Source: Nocardioides marmoriginsengisoli
Lineage (GTDB): Bacteria > Actinomycetota > Actinomycetes > Propionibacteriales > Nocardioidaceae
Assembly: GCF_003725695.1 (NCBI RefSeq)
Contig: NZ_RJSE01000007.1
Span: 124,001-188,000 of the forward strand
Reading direction: 5' to 3'
Length of the DNA: 64,000 nt
Position 1 is the first letter of the stretch. Each line of letters starts with the position of its first letter. The translations under genes were made by a program, and so were the position numbers. The notes under the pieces are model-generated. The model was not told the DNA's origin. It worked only from the letters and a program-made list of their open reading frames with translations, and did no database searches. Of this stretch, positions 1 to 9,000 are shown in pieces.

Positions 1-1
1 C

Positions 2-1705
2 GACCAGGGCGCGCTGGCCCGGCAGCGGTTGCTCGTCGAGTCGCTCGGCGGCAGCTACCACCAGGTGCTCGGCCACGACATCCCCGAGTCGCTGCTGGAG
101 TTCGCCCGTGCCGAGAACGCCACCCAGCTGGTGCTCGGCGACAGTCGCCGGCCGGCCTGGAGCCGGCTGCTCAACGCCGGCGTCGCGGCCTCGACGGTGC
201 GCGAGTCCGGTGACATCGACGTGCACATCGTCAACCACGGGCACGCCAGCGGCCGGACGACGCTGCCGGTCGGCCGGGGCAGCGTCAGCCGACGCCGGAA
301 GATCCGCGGCTACCTGCTGGCGGTGCTGCTGCCGCCGCTGCTCGCGTTGATCCTGGTCCCGGTCCGCGACGACCTCAACCTGGTCAGCGACATGCTGATG
401 TTCCTGCTGCTCACCGTGATCGTCTCCCTCGTCGGCGGCCTCGGTCCGGCGCTGGTCACGGCGGTCCTCGGGTCGGTGCTGCTGAACTACTACTTCACGC
501 CGCCGCTGCGCACCCTGAGCATCCGGGACACCAACAACGCGCTGGCGCTGGTCATCTTCATCCTGGTCGGGATGCTGGTCTCCTCGACCGTCGACCTCGC
601 GGCCCGGCGTACCCGGCAGGCGGCGCGCGCCGCCGCGGAGTCGCGCACGCTGGCGAACCTGGCCGGCAGCGTGCTGGCCGGCTCCTCGGCCCTGACCGAG
701 ATGCTGGAGCGGGTCCGGGAGACCTTCGGGCTCTCCGCGGTGGCGCTGCTGGAGCGCACCGACGAGGGCGGCGTCACCGTCCGCGGACAGGCCGGCCCGT
801 CGGTCCCGGAGCCTGCCGACGTCGAGGTCCCCGTCGAGCCTGGTGTCGTCCTGGCGCTGCACGGCCGGGTCCTGGAGGCGCAGGACCACCGGCTGCTTGG
901 CGCATTCGCCGCTCAGCTCGCGGTGGTGCTCGACCGGATGCGGCTCAGCGAGGAGGCGGCCGCGGCTGCCCCGCTGGCCGAGGCCAACAAGATGCGTACG
1001 GCGCTGCTCGCCGCCGTCGGACACGACCTGCGGGCTCCGCTGGCCGCGGCGAAGGCGGCGGTCTCCAGCCTGCGCAGCCCCGACATCGTGCTGCCGCCCG
1101 ACGACCGCACCGAGCTGCTCGCGGCCGCCGACGAATCGCTGGACAAGCTCGCTGCCCTGGTCGACAACCTGCTCGACATGAGCCGGTTGCAGGCCGGTGC
1201 GCTGAGCATCGAGGCCGAGCCGATCGCGCTGGACGAGGTGGTCGCCCGCGCCGTCGACGACGTCGCCGTCCAAGGGCTGCCGGTGACCGTCGACTTGGCG
1301 GAGGACCTGCCGCTGGTGCTCGCGGACGCCGGCCTGGCCGAGCGGGTGCTGGCGAACCTGGTCGCGAACGCGGTTCGGTACGCGCCGGCGGGGTCACCGC
1401 CGTACGTGACCGGCAGCCACCTCGGCGACGTCGTCCAGCTGCGGGTCGTGGACCGCGGCCCCGGCATCCCCGCGGCTGAGCGCGAACGGGTCTTCCTGCC
1501 GTTCCAGCGGATGGGCGACACCGACAACACCACCGGCATCGGTCTCGGCCTGGCCCTGGCGCGCGGGCTGACCGAGGCGATGGGGGGCACCCTCGAGCCC
1601 GAGGAGACTCCCGGTGGTGGCCTGACCATGGTGATGACCCTGGTGGCAGCACCCGATCAGGCCCGGGATCCCGGGCGACGCGAACGGAAGGAGGCCGGCG
1701 GATGA
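2..1705 (+). CDS. kdpD: KdpD-type osmosensitive K+ channel sensor histidine kinase, 5' end cut off
   Basis: Sensor kinase of the potassium-responsive Kdp system. The open frame runs in from the window edge; a TTG at 29 is not the true start. The 567 visible residues begin in the universal-stress-like domain (SRRPAWSRLLNAGVAAS), followed by a membrane block of hydrophobic helices at about residues 110-200, a GAF-like stretch, and the kinase core with the phospho-acceptor motif GHDLRAPLAA near residue 345. ATP-binding motifs follow (ANLVANAVRYAP, DRGPGIP, GIGLGLALARGL). The N-terminal KdpD Walker domain lies outside the window. The stop overlaps the next start by four bases (ATGA), so it is translationally coupled to the response regulator. 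In known systems this pair activates the kdpFABC K+ pump; no pump gene is visible here. Confidence 0.93.
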   Translation, partial: DQGALARQRLLVESLGGSYHQVLGHDIPESLLEFARAENATQLVLGDSRRPAWSRLLNAGVAASTVRESGDIDVHIVNHGHASGRTTLPVGRGSVSRRRKIRGYLLAVLLPPLLALILVPVRDDLNLVSDMLMFLLLTVIVSLVGGLGPALVTAVLGSVLLNYYFTPPLRTLSIRDTNNALALVIFILVGMLVSSTVDLAARRTRQAARAAAESRTLANLAGSVLAGSSALTEMLERVRETFGLSAVALLERTDEGGVTVRGQAGPSVPEPADVEVPVEPGVVLALHGRVLEAQDHRLLGAFAAQLAVVLDRMRLSEEAAAAAPLAEANKMRTALLAAVGHDLRAPLAAAKAAVSSLRSPDIVLPPDDRTELLAAADESLDKLAALVDNLLDMSRLQAGALSIEAEPIALDEVVARAVDDVAVQGLPVTVDLAEDLPLVLADAGLAERVLANLVANAVRYAPAGSPPYVTGSHLGDVVQLRVVDRGPGIPAAERERVFLPFQRMGDTDNTTGIGLGLALARGLTEAMGGTLEPEETPGGGLTMVMTLVAAPDQARDPGRRERKEAGG

Positions 1706-2376
1706 CGACGGTGCTGGTGGTCGACGACGAGCCGCAGCTGCTCCGCGCCCTCGGGATCAACCTGCGGGCGCGAGGCTACGAGGTGCACGCAGCCGCGACC
1801 GGGTCGGAGGCGCTGCGGCTCGCCGCCGCGCACCCGCCGGACCTGGTGGTCCTCGACCTCGGCCTGCCCGACATGGACGGCACCGAGGTCGTGGCCGGTC
1901 TCCGCGGCTGGACCGACGTACCGATCCTGGTGCTGTCGGGCCGCTCGGACTCGCACGACAAGGTCGACGCCCTCGACGCCGGCGCGGACGACTACGTCAC
2001 CAAGCCGTTCGGGATGGACGAGCTGCTGGCACGGTTGCGGGCGATGCTGCGCCGCAGCGGCGGCAAGGACGAGCTGCCCACGGTCGAGTTCGGCGGCAAC
2101 GTCGTAGACCTGGCCGCACGTCGGGTGACCCGCGGTGGCGACGACGTACGGCTCACCCCGACCGAGTGGCACCTCCTTGAGGTGCTGCTCCGCAACCCCG
2201 GCAAGCTGCTGAGCCAGAAGCAGCTCCTGCTCGAGGTCTGGGGCCCCGGCTACGAGACCGCCCGCGGCAACCTCCGGCTCTACATGGGCCAGCTGCGCCG
2301 CAAGCTCGAGGGCGACCCGGCGCGGCCGGTGCACCTGCTCAACGAGCCGGGGATGGGCTACCGCTTCGAACCGTAG
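1702..2376 (+). CDS. kdpE: KdpE-type response regulator (OmpR family)
   Basis: DNA-binding partner of the upstream KdpD kinase. The receiver domain occupies residues 1-115, with the acidic pair VVDDEP, the phospho-acceptor in VVLDLGLPDMDG and the conserved lysine in VTKPFGMDELLARL. A winged-helix DNA-binding domain follows (LTPTEWHLLEVLLRNPGKLL, then LRLYMGQLRRKLE and GYRFEP at the C-terminus). The 224-aa length is normal for OmpR/PhoB regulators. The ATG overlaps the kinase stop codon, consistent with a kdpDE operon. It is expected to bind upstream of kdp pump genes, which are probably left of the window or elsewhere. Confidence 0.94.
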   Translation: MTTVLVVDDEPQLLRALGINLRARGYEVHAAATGSEALRLAAAHPPDLVVLDLGLPDMDGTEVVAGLRGWTDVPILVLSGRSDSHDKVDALDAGADDYVTKPFGMDELLARLRAMLRRSGGKDELPTVEFGGNVVDLAARRVTRGGDDVRLTPTEWHLLEVLLRNPGKLLSQKQLLLEVWGPGYETARGNLRLYMGQLRRKLEGDPARPVHLLNEPGMGYRFEP

Positions 2377-2449
2377 GACGCGCTGTCGTATCCGGCGTCG
2401 TGCGTTCGTAGTACGGGTAGAGAACACCACAACCCGGAAGGACTTCACC

Positions 2450-2992
2450 ATGGCCGTCATCCGAGCCCACGAATTCATCTCCCTCGACGGCGTCTTCGAG
2501 TCGCCCAGCTGGACGATGGAGTTCGGTTTCGACCCGCAGATGGGCGAGACCATCGGGACGCTCACCGACAGCGCGGACGCGATCCTGCTCGGCCGAAAGA
2601 CCCACGAGATGTTCGCGCCGGCCTGGCGCGACCGCACCACCGAGGACGACCCGGGCGCGCCGTTCTTCAACGAGACGGAGAAGTTCGTGGTCGGCACCCA
2701 GGAGCCGGCCGAGGACTGGAACAACACCACCCGCTTCGGCCCGTACGACGCCGCGAAGCTGCGCGCGTTCAAGGAGTCCCGGGAGAACCCGGTCTACATC
2801 TCCGGGAGCGGTCAGCTGGTCCGCGCCATGATCGCCGACGGGCTTCTCGACGAGCTGCACCTCTTCATGTTCCCGATCGCGCTCGGCACCGGGGACCGGC
2901 TCTTCGCCGACGAGCTCGCGAAGTTCGAGCTCAAGGAGACCCACGTGTACCCGAACGGTGTGGTTCACCTGTGCCTGGTGCCTCGGGGCTGA
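2450..2992 (+). CDS. Dihydrofolate-reductase-like (RibD C-terminal domain) protein
   Basis: A 180-aa protein of the dihydrofolate-reductase-like superfamily, related to the C-terminal half of RibD and the YyaP/YwjB group. Seen: the N-terminal strand VIRAHEFISLDGVFESP, the central AILLGRKTHEMFAPAW segment, and the C-terminal LLDELHLFMFPIALGTGDRLF, all typical of this family. A GGAAGGA ribosome site precedes the ATG. Members are presumed NADPH-dependent reductases but most have no known substrate, so only a general call is justified. Its 3' end overlaps the convergent DUF6629 gene by 62 bp. No pathway partner is visible. Confidence 0.85.
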   Translation: MAVIRAHEFISLDGVFESPSWTMEFGFDPQMGETIGTLTDSADAILLGRKTHEMFAPAWRDRTTEDDPGAPFFNETEKFVVGTQEPAEDWNNTTRFGPYDAAKLRAFKESRENPVYISGSGQLVRAMIADGLLDELHLFMFPIALGTGDRLFADELAKFELKETHVYPNGVVHLCLVPRG

Positions 2993-3620
2993 CCCGCGCG
3001 CGCCGTCGTACGTAGAGGTTGATCAGCACGCTGCTGACCGCCGCCCAGACGCACCAGAGCGAGACCACCGCCGACTGGGCCAGCCAGATCAGCAGGGCGA
3101 CGACGAGCAGGTTGGTGGCGCCGAAGAGACGCAGTGGTGCCGCGTTCGCGAGGAGGGCCGGGCCGCAGGCCGCCAGGATGTAGAGCCCCAGTGTGAACAC
3201 CTGCCAGGGCGTGGTCACGTGGTACGCGATGTGGTGGCCGTCGATCTCCGGGCGGATCGAGTCCCGCACCAGGCCGATCGTGAGCAGCACGGCGGAGACG
3301 ATCCCGCAGGCCACCAGTCCGGTGGCCAGGAGGCGCGACCGGATCGCACCGATCCGCGCGAAGGCGAAGGGGACGAGCACCGGGACCAGGCACATCGCCA
3401 TCACCACGTAGATCCAGGCCGCCGGCTTCCCGACGCAGTCCGGGACGTCACCGCGCAGGTGCCACCAGACGAAGGTCTCGACCAGCTGGTGCACGCCGAA
3501 CACGAGCGGCAGCGAGGCCAGGGGTACCAGCTCGCGGCGTGGCACGTGCCGGAGCGCGTCGATGCCGATCGCGGTGACGACGACACCGGCGACCAGGTCC
3601 GCCTCGGGGGAGAAGCACAC
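2931..3620 (-). CDS. DUF6629-family integral membrane protein
   Basis: A 229-aa polytopic membrane protein of unknown function. The N-terminus MCFSPEADLVAG matches the hallmark opening of DUF6629 proteins. About six or seven hydrophobic helices follow, with tryptophan- and histidine-rich loops (VFGVHQLVETFVWW). The start is GTG at 3620, six bases after the stop of the upstream LuxR-type gene and without a clear ribosome site, so translation is probably coupled. The last 62 bases overlap the convergent reductase-like gene, so both C-termini are encoded on opposite strands of the same DNA. The C-terminal 25 residues are arginine- and glycine-rich. Confidence 0.8.
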   Translation of the reverse strand: MCFSPEADLVAGVVVTAIGIDALRHVPRRELVPLASLPLVFGVHQLVETFVWWHLRGDVPDCVGKPAAWIYVVMAMCLVPVLVPFAFARIGAIRSRLLATGLVACGIVSAVLLTIGLVRDSIRPEIDGHHIAYHVTTPWQVFTLGLYILAACGPALLANAAPLRLFGATNLLVVALLIWLAQSAVVSLWCVWAAVSSVLINLYVRRRARVSPEAPGTGEPHRSGTRGSP

Positions 3621-3626
3621 CGCGGA

Positions 3627-5228
3627 CTACTGGTCCAGGAGCCCGAGCTGCCGGGCCCGGGCCAGCACCTCGCCGCGCGACCGGGCGTCGAGCTTGCGGC
3701 GCAGGCTGGCGAGGTGGGTGCGGACCGTGTTCACCGAGACGTAGTTGTCGTCGGCGATCTCGGCGAGGGTCCGGTCCGAGCCGAGGTCGTGGAGCAGCTC
3801 GCGCTCGCGCTCGGTGACCGAGATCAGCTGCACGTCGGCCGGGTAGATGTCACGGACCCCGCGCTCGTCGACCAGTGCCAGCAGGGGGCCGAGGCCGGGC
3901 ACGTCGGGGGCTAGCTCGTCGAGCGCCGTCCGGGGCACGGTGGCGAGCAGCCGCGGGGCATGCCCCTCCTGCACCTGGACGACCGCGCGGCGGGCGGACT
4001 CCACCGCGGCCTCCCGGTCCCCGACGGCGAGGTGTGCCGCGGTCGCGACCAGGAGCGACTCGGTCCGAGCGCGGCGGCTGGTGCCGGCGACCGAGCCGAG
4101 GGCCTCGACCTCGAGCAGCGCGGCCGGGGCCTGGTCGGCGAGCAGCAGGGTCCGGGCGCGCAGGGTCCGGGTCATGCCGGCGACGTCCGGAGCGTCCTCG
4201 ATGTCGGCGAGGGCGCGGTGTGCCTGGCCCATCGCCAGGTGGATCTCGGCCCGCACCAGCGGAACCACCCCGGCCGCCAGGCCGGCCCGGATCAGCTCGG
4301 GCGGCCGCGCCTGGACGGCGTCCTCGAGGTAGCCCAGCGCCGAGGCGGTGTCCCCGTAGGTCAGCGCGTGCTGGACGAAGACCCAGAGGAAGATCACCCA
4401 CTGCTCGGAGCGCTGGCTCGGGTGCAGCGTCGCGTGCAGGTGGGTGTCGACCTGCGGGTCCAGGGCGTCGATGGCGTGGATGGTGCTGGTCGTGGTCAGG
4501 TTCGACTCGACGAAGTGGTCGACCCACAGGTCGGCGCGGCGGCCCTGGTCGAGGGCGCGCTCCAGCCAGGTCGCGCTGGAGGCCAGGTCGCCGGCCAGGG
4601 CATCGTGCTGGGCGAGCTTGCCGGCGGTGCCGCGGGCGACGAAGCCGTAGGGGTCCCGGTCGCGGTGGGTCCAGGCGTTCAGGAAGAACCTCCGGGCGAC
4701 GCCGAGGTCGCCGGCCACCTGGGCGGTGATCCCGGCCTGGAGGTACCAGTACGGCAGGATCTGGCTCCGGTCGCCGTACCAGGGGTAGACGCTCGCCTCG
4801 GCGAGCGGGGTCGCCGCGCGGACGATCGCCATCGCCTCGTCGAACCGGCCGAGCCGGCGGCGGGTGGTCAGCGGGAGCAGCGCCTGCCGCAGCCGGAGGT
4901 CGCCGTTGCTGGCGAACTCGGCCCGGGCCTCCTTGTGGGTCGGCGGCAGCCCGAGCGGCGTCGTCCCGATCGGGAGCCGGCCGATGTCCTCGAAGCGGAA
5001 GGCCAGGCCCGGGCGGGCGGCGCTGAGGTCGAGCGGCAGCTCGGCGGCGACGTCGTACAGCGCGGTCGCGAACGGGCTGTGGGCCAGGTCGACACCCCAG
5101 CGGTCGATGGTCTCGGCGAGCGCGTCCAGGTCGCCTCGCGCACGCGCCGCCAGCAGCGACTCTCCCGCTGCTACCAGCTCGGGGTCGGGGTTCGGGTCCG
5201 CGGCCACCGTGCGTGCCACCTTTCGCAC
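3627..5228 (-). CDS. LuxR-family transcriptional regulator with TPR-like helical body
   Basis: A 533-aa regulator ending in a LuxR-type helix-turn-helix (ISVTERERELLHDL, then VSVNTVRTHLASLRRKLDA) at about residues 465-533. The preceding 450 residues are alanine/leucine-rich helices resembling the TPR-like region of MalT/LAL regulators. The N-terminal ATPase of full LAL proteins is absent: there is no Walker A motif, and the gene starts directly in the helical body. Residues 1-60 carry ESLLAARARGDLDALAETID. It sits upstream of, and six bases from, the DUF6629 membrane protein on the same strand, suggesting a two-gene operon. The ligand and targets cannot be told. Confidence 0.82.
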   Translation of the reverse strand: MRKVARTVAADPNPDPELVAAGESLLAARARGDLDALAETIDRWGVDLAHSPFATALYDVAAELPLDLSAARPGLAFRFEDIGRLPIGTTPLGLPPTHKEARAEFASNGDLRLRQALLPLTTRRRLGRFDEAMAIVRAATPLAEASVYPWYGDRSQILPYWYLQAGITAQVAGDLGVARRFFLNAWTHRDRDPYGFVARGTAGKLAQHDALAGDLASSATWLERALDQGRRADLWVDHFVESNLTTTSTIHAIDALDPQVDTHLHATLHPSQRSEQWVIFLWVFVQHALTYGDTASALGYLEDAVQARPPELIRAGLAAGVVPLVRAEIHLAMGQAHRALADIEDAPDVAGMTRTLRARTLLLADQAPAALLEVEALGSVAGTSRRARTESLLVATAAHLAVGDREAAVESARRAVVQVQEGHAPRLLATVPRTALDELAPDVPGLGPLLALVDERGVRDIYPADVQLISVTERERELLHDLGSDRTLAEIADDNYVSVNTVRTHLASLRRKLDARSRGEVLARARQLGLLDQ

Positions 5229-5398
5229 TGGTCAGGCGCCCGGTCCTGGGGTCGGGCGTCCGGATCTCTGCGCGCTCAGGGTAATGGACGAGCAAGGGAT
5301 GAAACCAGGGATGAGATCGGCGGTGGACCCGTGACGGTGTCCGCTCGGGACACGTTGTGCGCGACGACCGACCCGAGACCGCACCCCGGAAGGCCCCT

Positions 5399-5956
5399 GT
5401 GAAGACCGTTGTCTGGATCGTCCTGGCGCTCACCCTGGTCAGCGCCTGCTCCTCGGAGAAGGACGACGCGCCGGCTGCCGGTCCCCGCCCGTCGGCTTCC
5501 CCGACGCTGGCGCTCCCGACGTCCTCGGTGACGGTGCGCCCGGAGACGCCTGCCTGGTCCACGGACGAGGAGGTCGACGGCTACCGCGCCGCGATGAAGC
5601 CGGTCACCAGCGAGCTGGACAAGCTCTCCGCGATGTCGCCGGACGCGAGGATCGGCCGGACCCGGGCCGCGCTGCGCGCCTACTCGGCGGCGTCGACAGA
5701 GGCGGTCGAGTCGCTGTTGCAGGGCAAATGGGGTGATAGGGCGCGCGGCAGCGTGAACACCCTGATCGCCGCCCTGCTCGAGCAGCAGCAGTACTTCGAC
5801 GCGCTGGCCAACGCCCGCGACGTCGCCGCCATCCGCGCCCGCTCCGACAAGACCGGGCAGACGCTGCTGGTCACCCGGGTCTGCGCCGCGGCCCTGGAGA
5901 AGGACCTCGGCATCGGCGACGGACTGCTCGACCTCGCCACGCGGGCCGCCTCGTGA
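5399..5956 (+). CDS. Putative secreted lipoprotein, function unknown
   Basis: I chose the GTG at 5399 because it gives a clean lipoprotein signal: VKTVVWIVLALTLVSAC, with the lipobox VSAC placing the lipidated cysteine near residue 18, and a purine-rich CCGGAAGG just upstream. An upstream in-frame start at 5357 would add 14 charged residues ahead of the signal. The mature part has a Ser/Pro/Ala-rich linker and then about 130 helical residues (EEVDGYRAAMKPVTSELDKLSAMS, in two parts) with no domain I recognise. It precedes a very large exported protein on the same strand, 64 bp away, and may share its surface location. Confidence 0.72.
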   Translation: MKTVVWIVLALTLVSACSSEKDDAPAAGPRPSASPTLALPTSSVTVRPETPAWSTDEEVDGYRAAMKPVTSELDKLSAMSPDARIGRTRAALRAYSAASTEAVESLLQGKWGDRARGSVNTLIAALLEQQQYFDALANARDVAAIRARSDKTGQTLLVTRVCAAALEKDLGIGDGLLDLATRAAS

Positions 5957-6020
5957 ACTTTCCCTCCCACCCCTCCCAGGAGCGCGCCCTTGCGTTCCGA
6001 ACCCCCGAAATGAGGAACGA

Positions 6021-9000
6021 ATGAACCTCTCCCGACAATTGGTGCGACGCGCGCCGTCCAGGAGGCGCCGGGGCCTCGTGGTCGCGCTGGTCTCGGCGCT
6101 GACCGCGAGCCTCGCGCTCGTCGCCAGCCCGGCCCAAGCCGCGGGCAACGGCGTCCTGGATCTGGTCATCTCTCCCGTCAACCAGGGCGACGGCACCCCG
6201 ATCACCGAGCTGAGCGCGCAGATCAGCGCGGGCAACAGCCCGGTCAGCACGCCGGTCACCTACAAGGTGCAGTACTCCTGCGCCACCGACGTCTGCGATG
6301 GCACGAAGGTCCACTTCACCCCGCCGCCGTCCGATCCGTGGGGTCTGAGCCCCGCCGGCCGCTCCGTCCTCCGCTACGCCAGCTGGGTCGCCCCGGCCGG
6401 CGGCGGCACCATCACCGGTGACGACCTCACCGGCAAGGTCGTCGATCTCGGCAACCTCGCCGCCGGCACGTCGGGCACCTTCTCGGTGACCTACAACAGC
6501 CCGGGCATCGCGGGCAACGACTCCGCGGGCGGCCAGTTCTTCCCGGACGGTTCTGACATCCCGATGTCGGCGACCGCCACGTCGGACTCGGCCTCCTCGA
6601 AGACCTCGGACACGCACCTCACCTGGCGCATCGGTACCCCGACCGGTCCCAACGCCGCGACGACCGCCAACCAGACGATCCGTCCGAATGCCACCCAGGT
6701 CGCCCTGATCTCGATGAGCACCGGCAGCGAGCGCATCTTCTCCGGCGCCAGCATCGCGGGCGACGGCACCGTCGTGGCGACCGGCGACTACAAGGTCGTC
6801 TACCACGCTCCGGCTCAGGCGGTCATCGGCGACGTGAAGAACACCGCCACCGGTGCAGCCGACCCGGACGCCGTCGTCGACCACGTGAACAACACGATCA
6901 CCTGGACGAAGGGCTCGCTCAACAACCCGTCGTACGGCGCTCGTGGCGGCTGGGGCGGTCCCGGCCTCGCCGCGTACAACAGCGGTGGCGCGGGCTCGAA
7001 CAACAGCCTCGTCCCCGACGCCGACAAGGCCTTCTGGGCGAAGCGCTCGGTGGAGCTGACCTACCCGGTGGCGAACTTCCCTGAGGCGGACGGCAGTGGC
7101 TGCAACTTCCGCACCGCGGTCACCAGCTCGCTGGACGTGAGCGTGCACTACCTCGACTCCGCGCGCACCGCCGGGTCGAAGAGCGTGAACGCGACCAACT
7201 ACGTCGCCTGTGGGGCGCCCTTCGGTGGACTCAACACCGCCAAGGACATCGTCGGTGGCCAGACGTCCTCGTTTGGCGACGGTGCCCTTCCGGGTGGCGT
7301 CTACGCCCTCAACGTGCCGCCGACCGGCACCACCGACTCCACCAACCGGATGTGGCGGGTCAACGCCCAGAACGTCGGCAACGTGGACGGCACGGTCGTG
7401 ATCGACGAGCCGAACCTCGACCAGGACCACATCAAGGTCAACCGGATCACCGCGACGTCGCTGTCGAGCTCGCTGGCGAACTGGTCAGCCCCGGACGACT
7501 TCACCGCGACGGTCGAGTGGACCGACAACGTCGGTGACACCGGCACGGCCGAACTCGCGATCGGTGAGTTCGTCGACGCCGCGGCCGGCCGCTGGTTCAC
7601 CAGCGCGACGACCACGGCTCTGGTGCCGGCCGGACGGATCCTGCGGGCCGACGCGACCGCGACCTCGTTCATCATGGGCTACCGATTCAAGGTCGACGAC
7701 GGCGCCGTTCCGCTGATCGGCGAGCAGCGCACCAACACTGCGGACGTCTCGATCAGCTACCCGGCGGACGCGGACGGCGACGGCGTCGACGACGACTACG
7801 TCACCACCGCCAACGGAGCCCCGCTGCCGAGCCGTGCGGTCGACGCGAGCGCGGCACGGACGGTGCAGTACACCCAGGGCCTGACCGTCGTGAACGCCCT
7901 CTTCGCCGCCGCGCCGGTGGTCCAGGGCGGCGGCTCGGTCCTGCCCGGCACCAACGTTACGTTCGGCGTCCGCGGACAGGTCGGTTCCGCGTGGCCGGGC
8001 ACGTCGATCACCCCGCAGACGGTGTTCATCGCACCGAAGGGCTGGAAGATCGTCCCTGGCTCTGCGTCGTTCACGGCTGCCGGCACGGGGGTCTTCAACT
8101 CGATCCCGGCGGGCGTCGCCTACCGCTACGGCACCGGCGTCTTCGGGACGGACACCCGCGACTACGTCGTGGCGACCTACCCGTCGCCGGTGGCGCTGCC
8201 GACGTCCGGGTCCGCCATGAACTGGCCGGTGCTCTCGGCCACGGCGTACCCGACCAACGCTGCCGTCCCGGGCGCCGCTCCGGTCGCGAACGTGTGGGCC
8301 GGTGAGGACAGCGGGACTTGGTACGAGCTCACCGCCAATGCTTACGCGACGGGACCGGGGCAGTATCGCTACGCCTCGGGCAATGCATCGGCGGACAGCC
8401 CGGACGTCGACGCTGACGGCAACACGACCGAGGAGTTCGTCAATGCCTCGACCTCCTACCCCGGCCTCGCCGTCGGCGCCTCCGACGGTCTGAGCGTGGT
8501 CAAGCAGCTGTGCGTGCCGCTCGACGGCGCACCCGACGGGTGCTCGTGGGTCTCCGGTCCGGTGACCTCCGGCATCCTGGCCGGTTCGGGCGTCGTGAAG
8601 TACCGGATCCAGGTCAGCAACGCGGGCAACACCGCGCTGCACGGCGTGGTCGCGTACGACGTGCTCCCGTACGTCGGTGACACCGGTCTGCTGGCCGGCG
8701 CACCGGCCCGCGGGTCGCAGTTCGCGCTGCCGCTGGCCTCGGTGGACTCGACGTCGTCCGGGCTGACGGTGACGGCCTCCGGCTCGACCAACCCGGCCCG
8801 CCCGGAGGTCAACCCGGGTGCTTCCGGCACCACGAACGACTGGGGTGCGGTGGTCGCCGGCAAGAAGGCGCTCCGGATCGCGGTCGACGGTGAGCTCGAG
8901 GTGGGCGCGGTCAAGGACGTCGTGTTCTCGACGACGCTGGCGAACAGCGCCCGTCAGGGCGAGAAGGCGTGCAACAGCGTCGCGGTCGACTCGAACGAGA

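Noticed and set aside
29-1705. TTG at 29 as the start of the kinase
   Set aside because: The frame is open to the window edge and the first visible residues lie in the middle of the KdpD stress-like domain, so the gene is cut.
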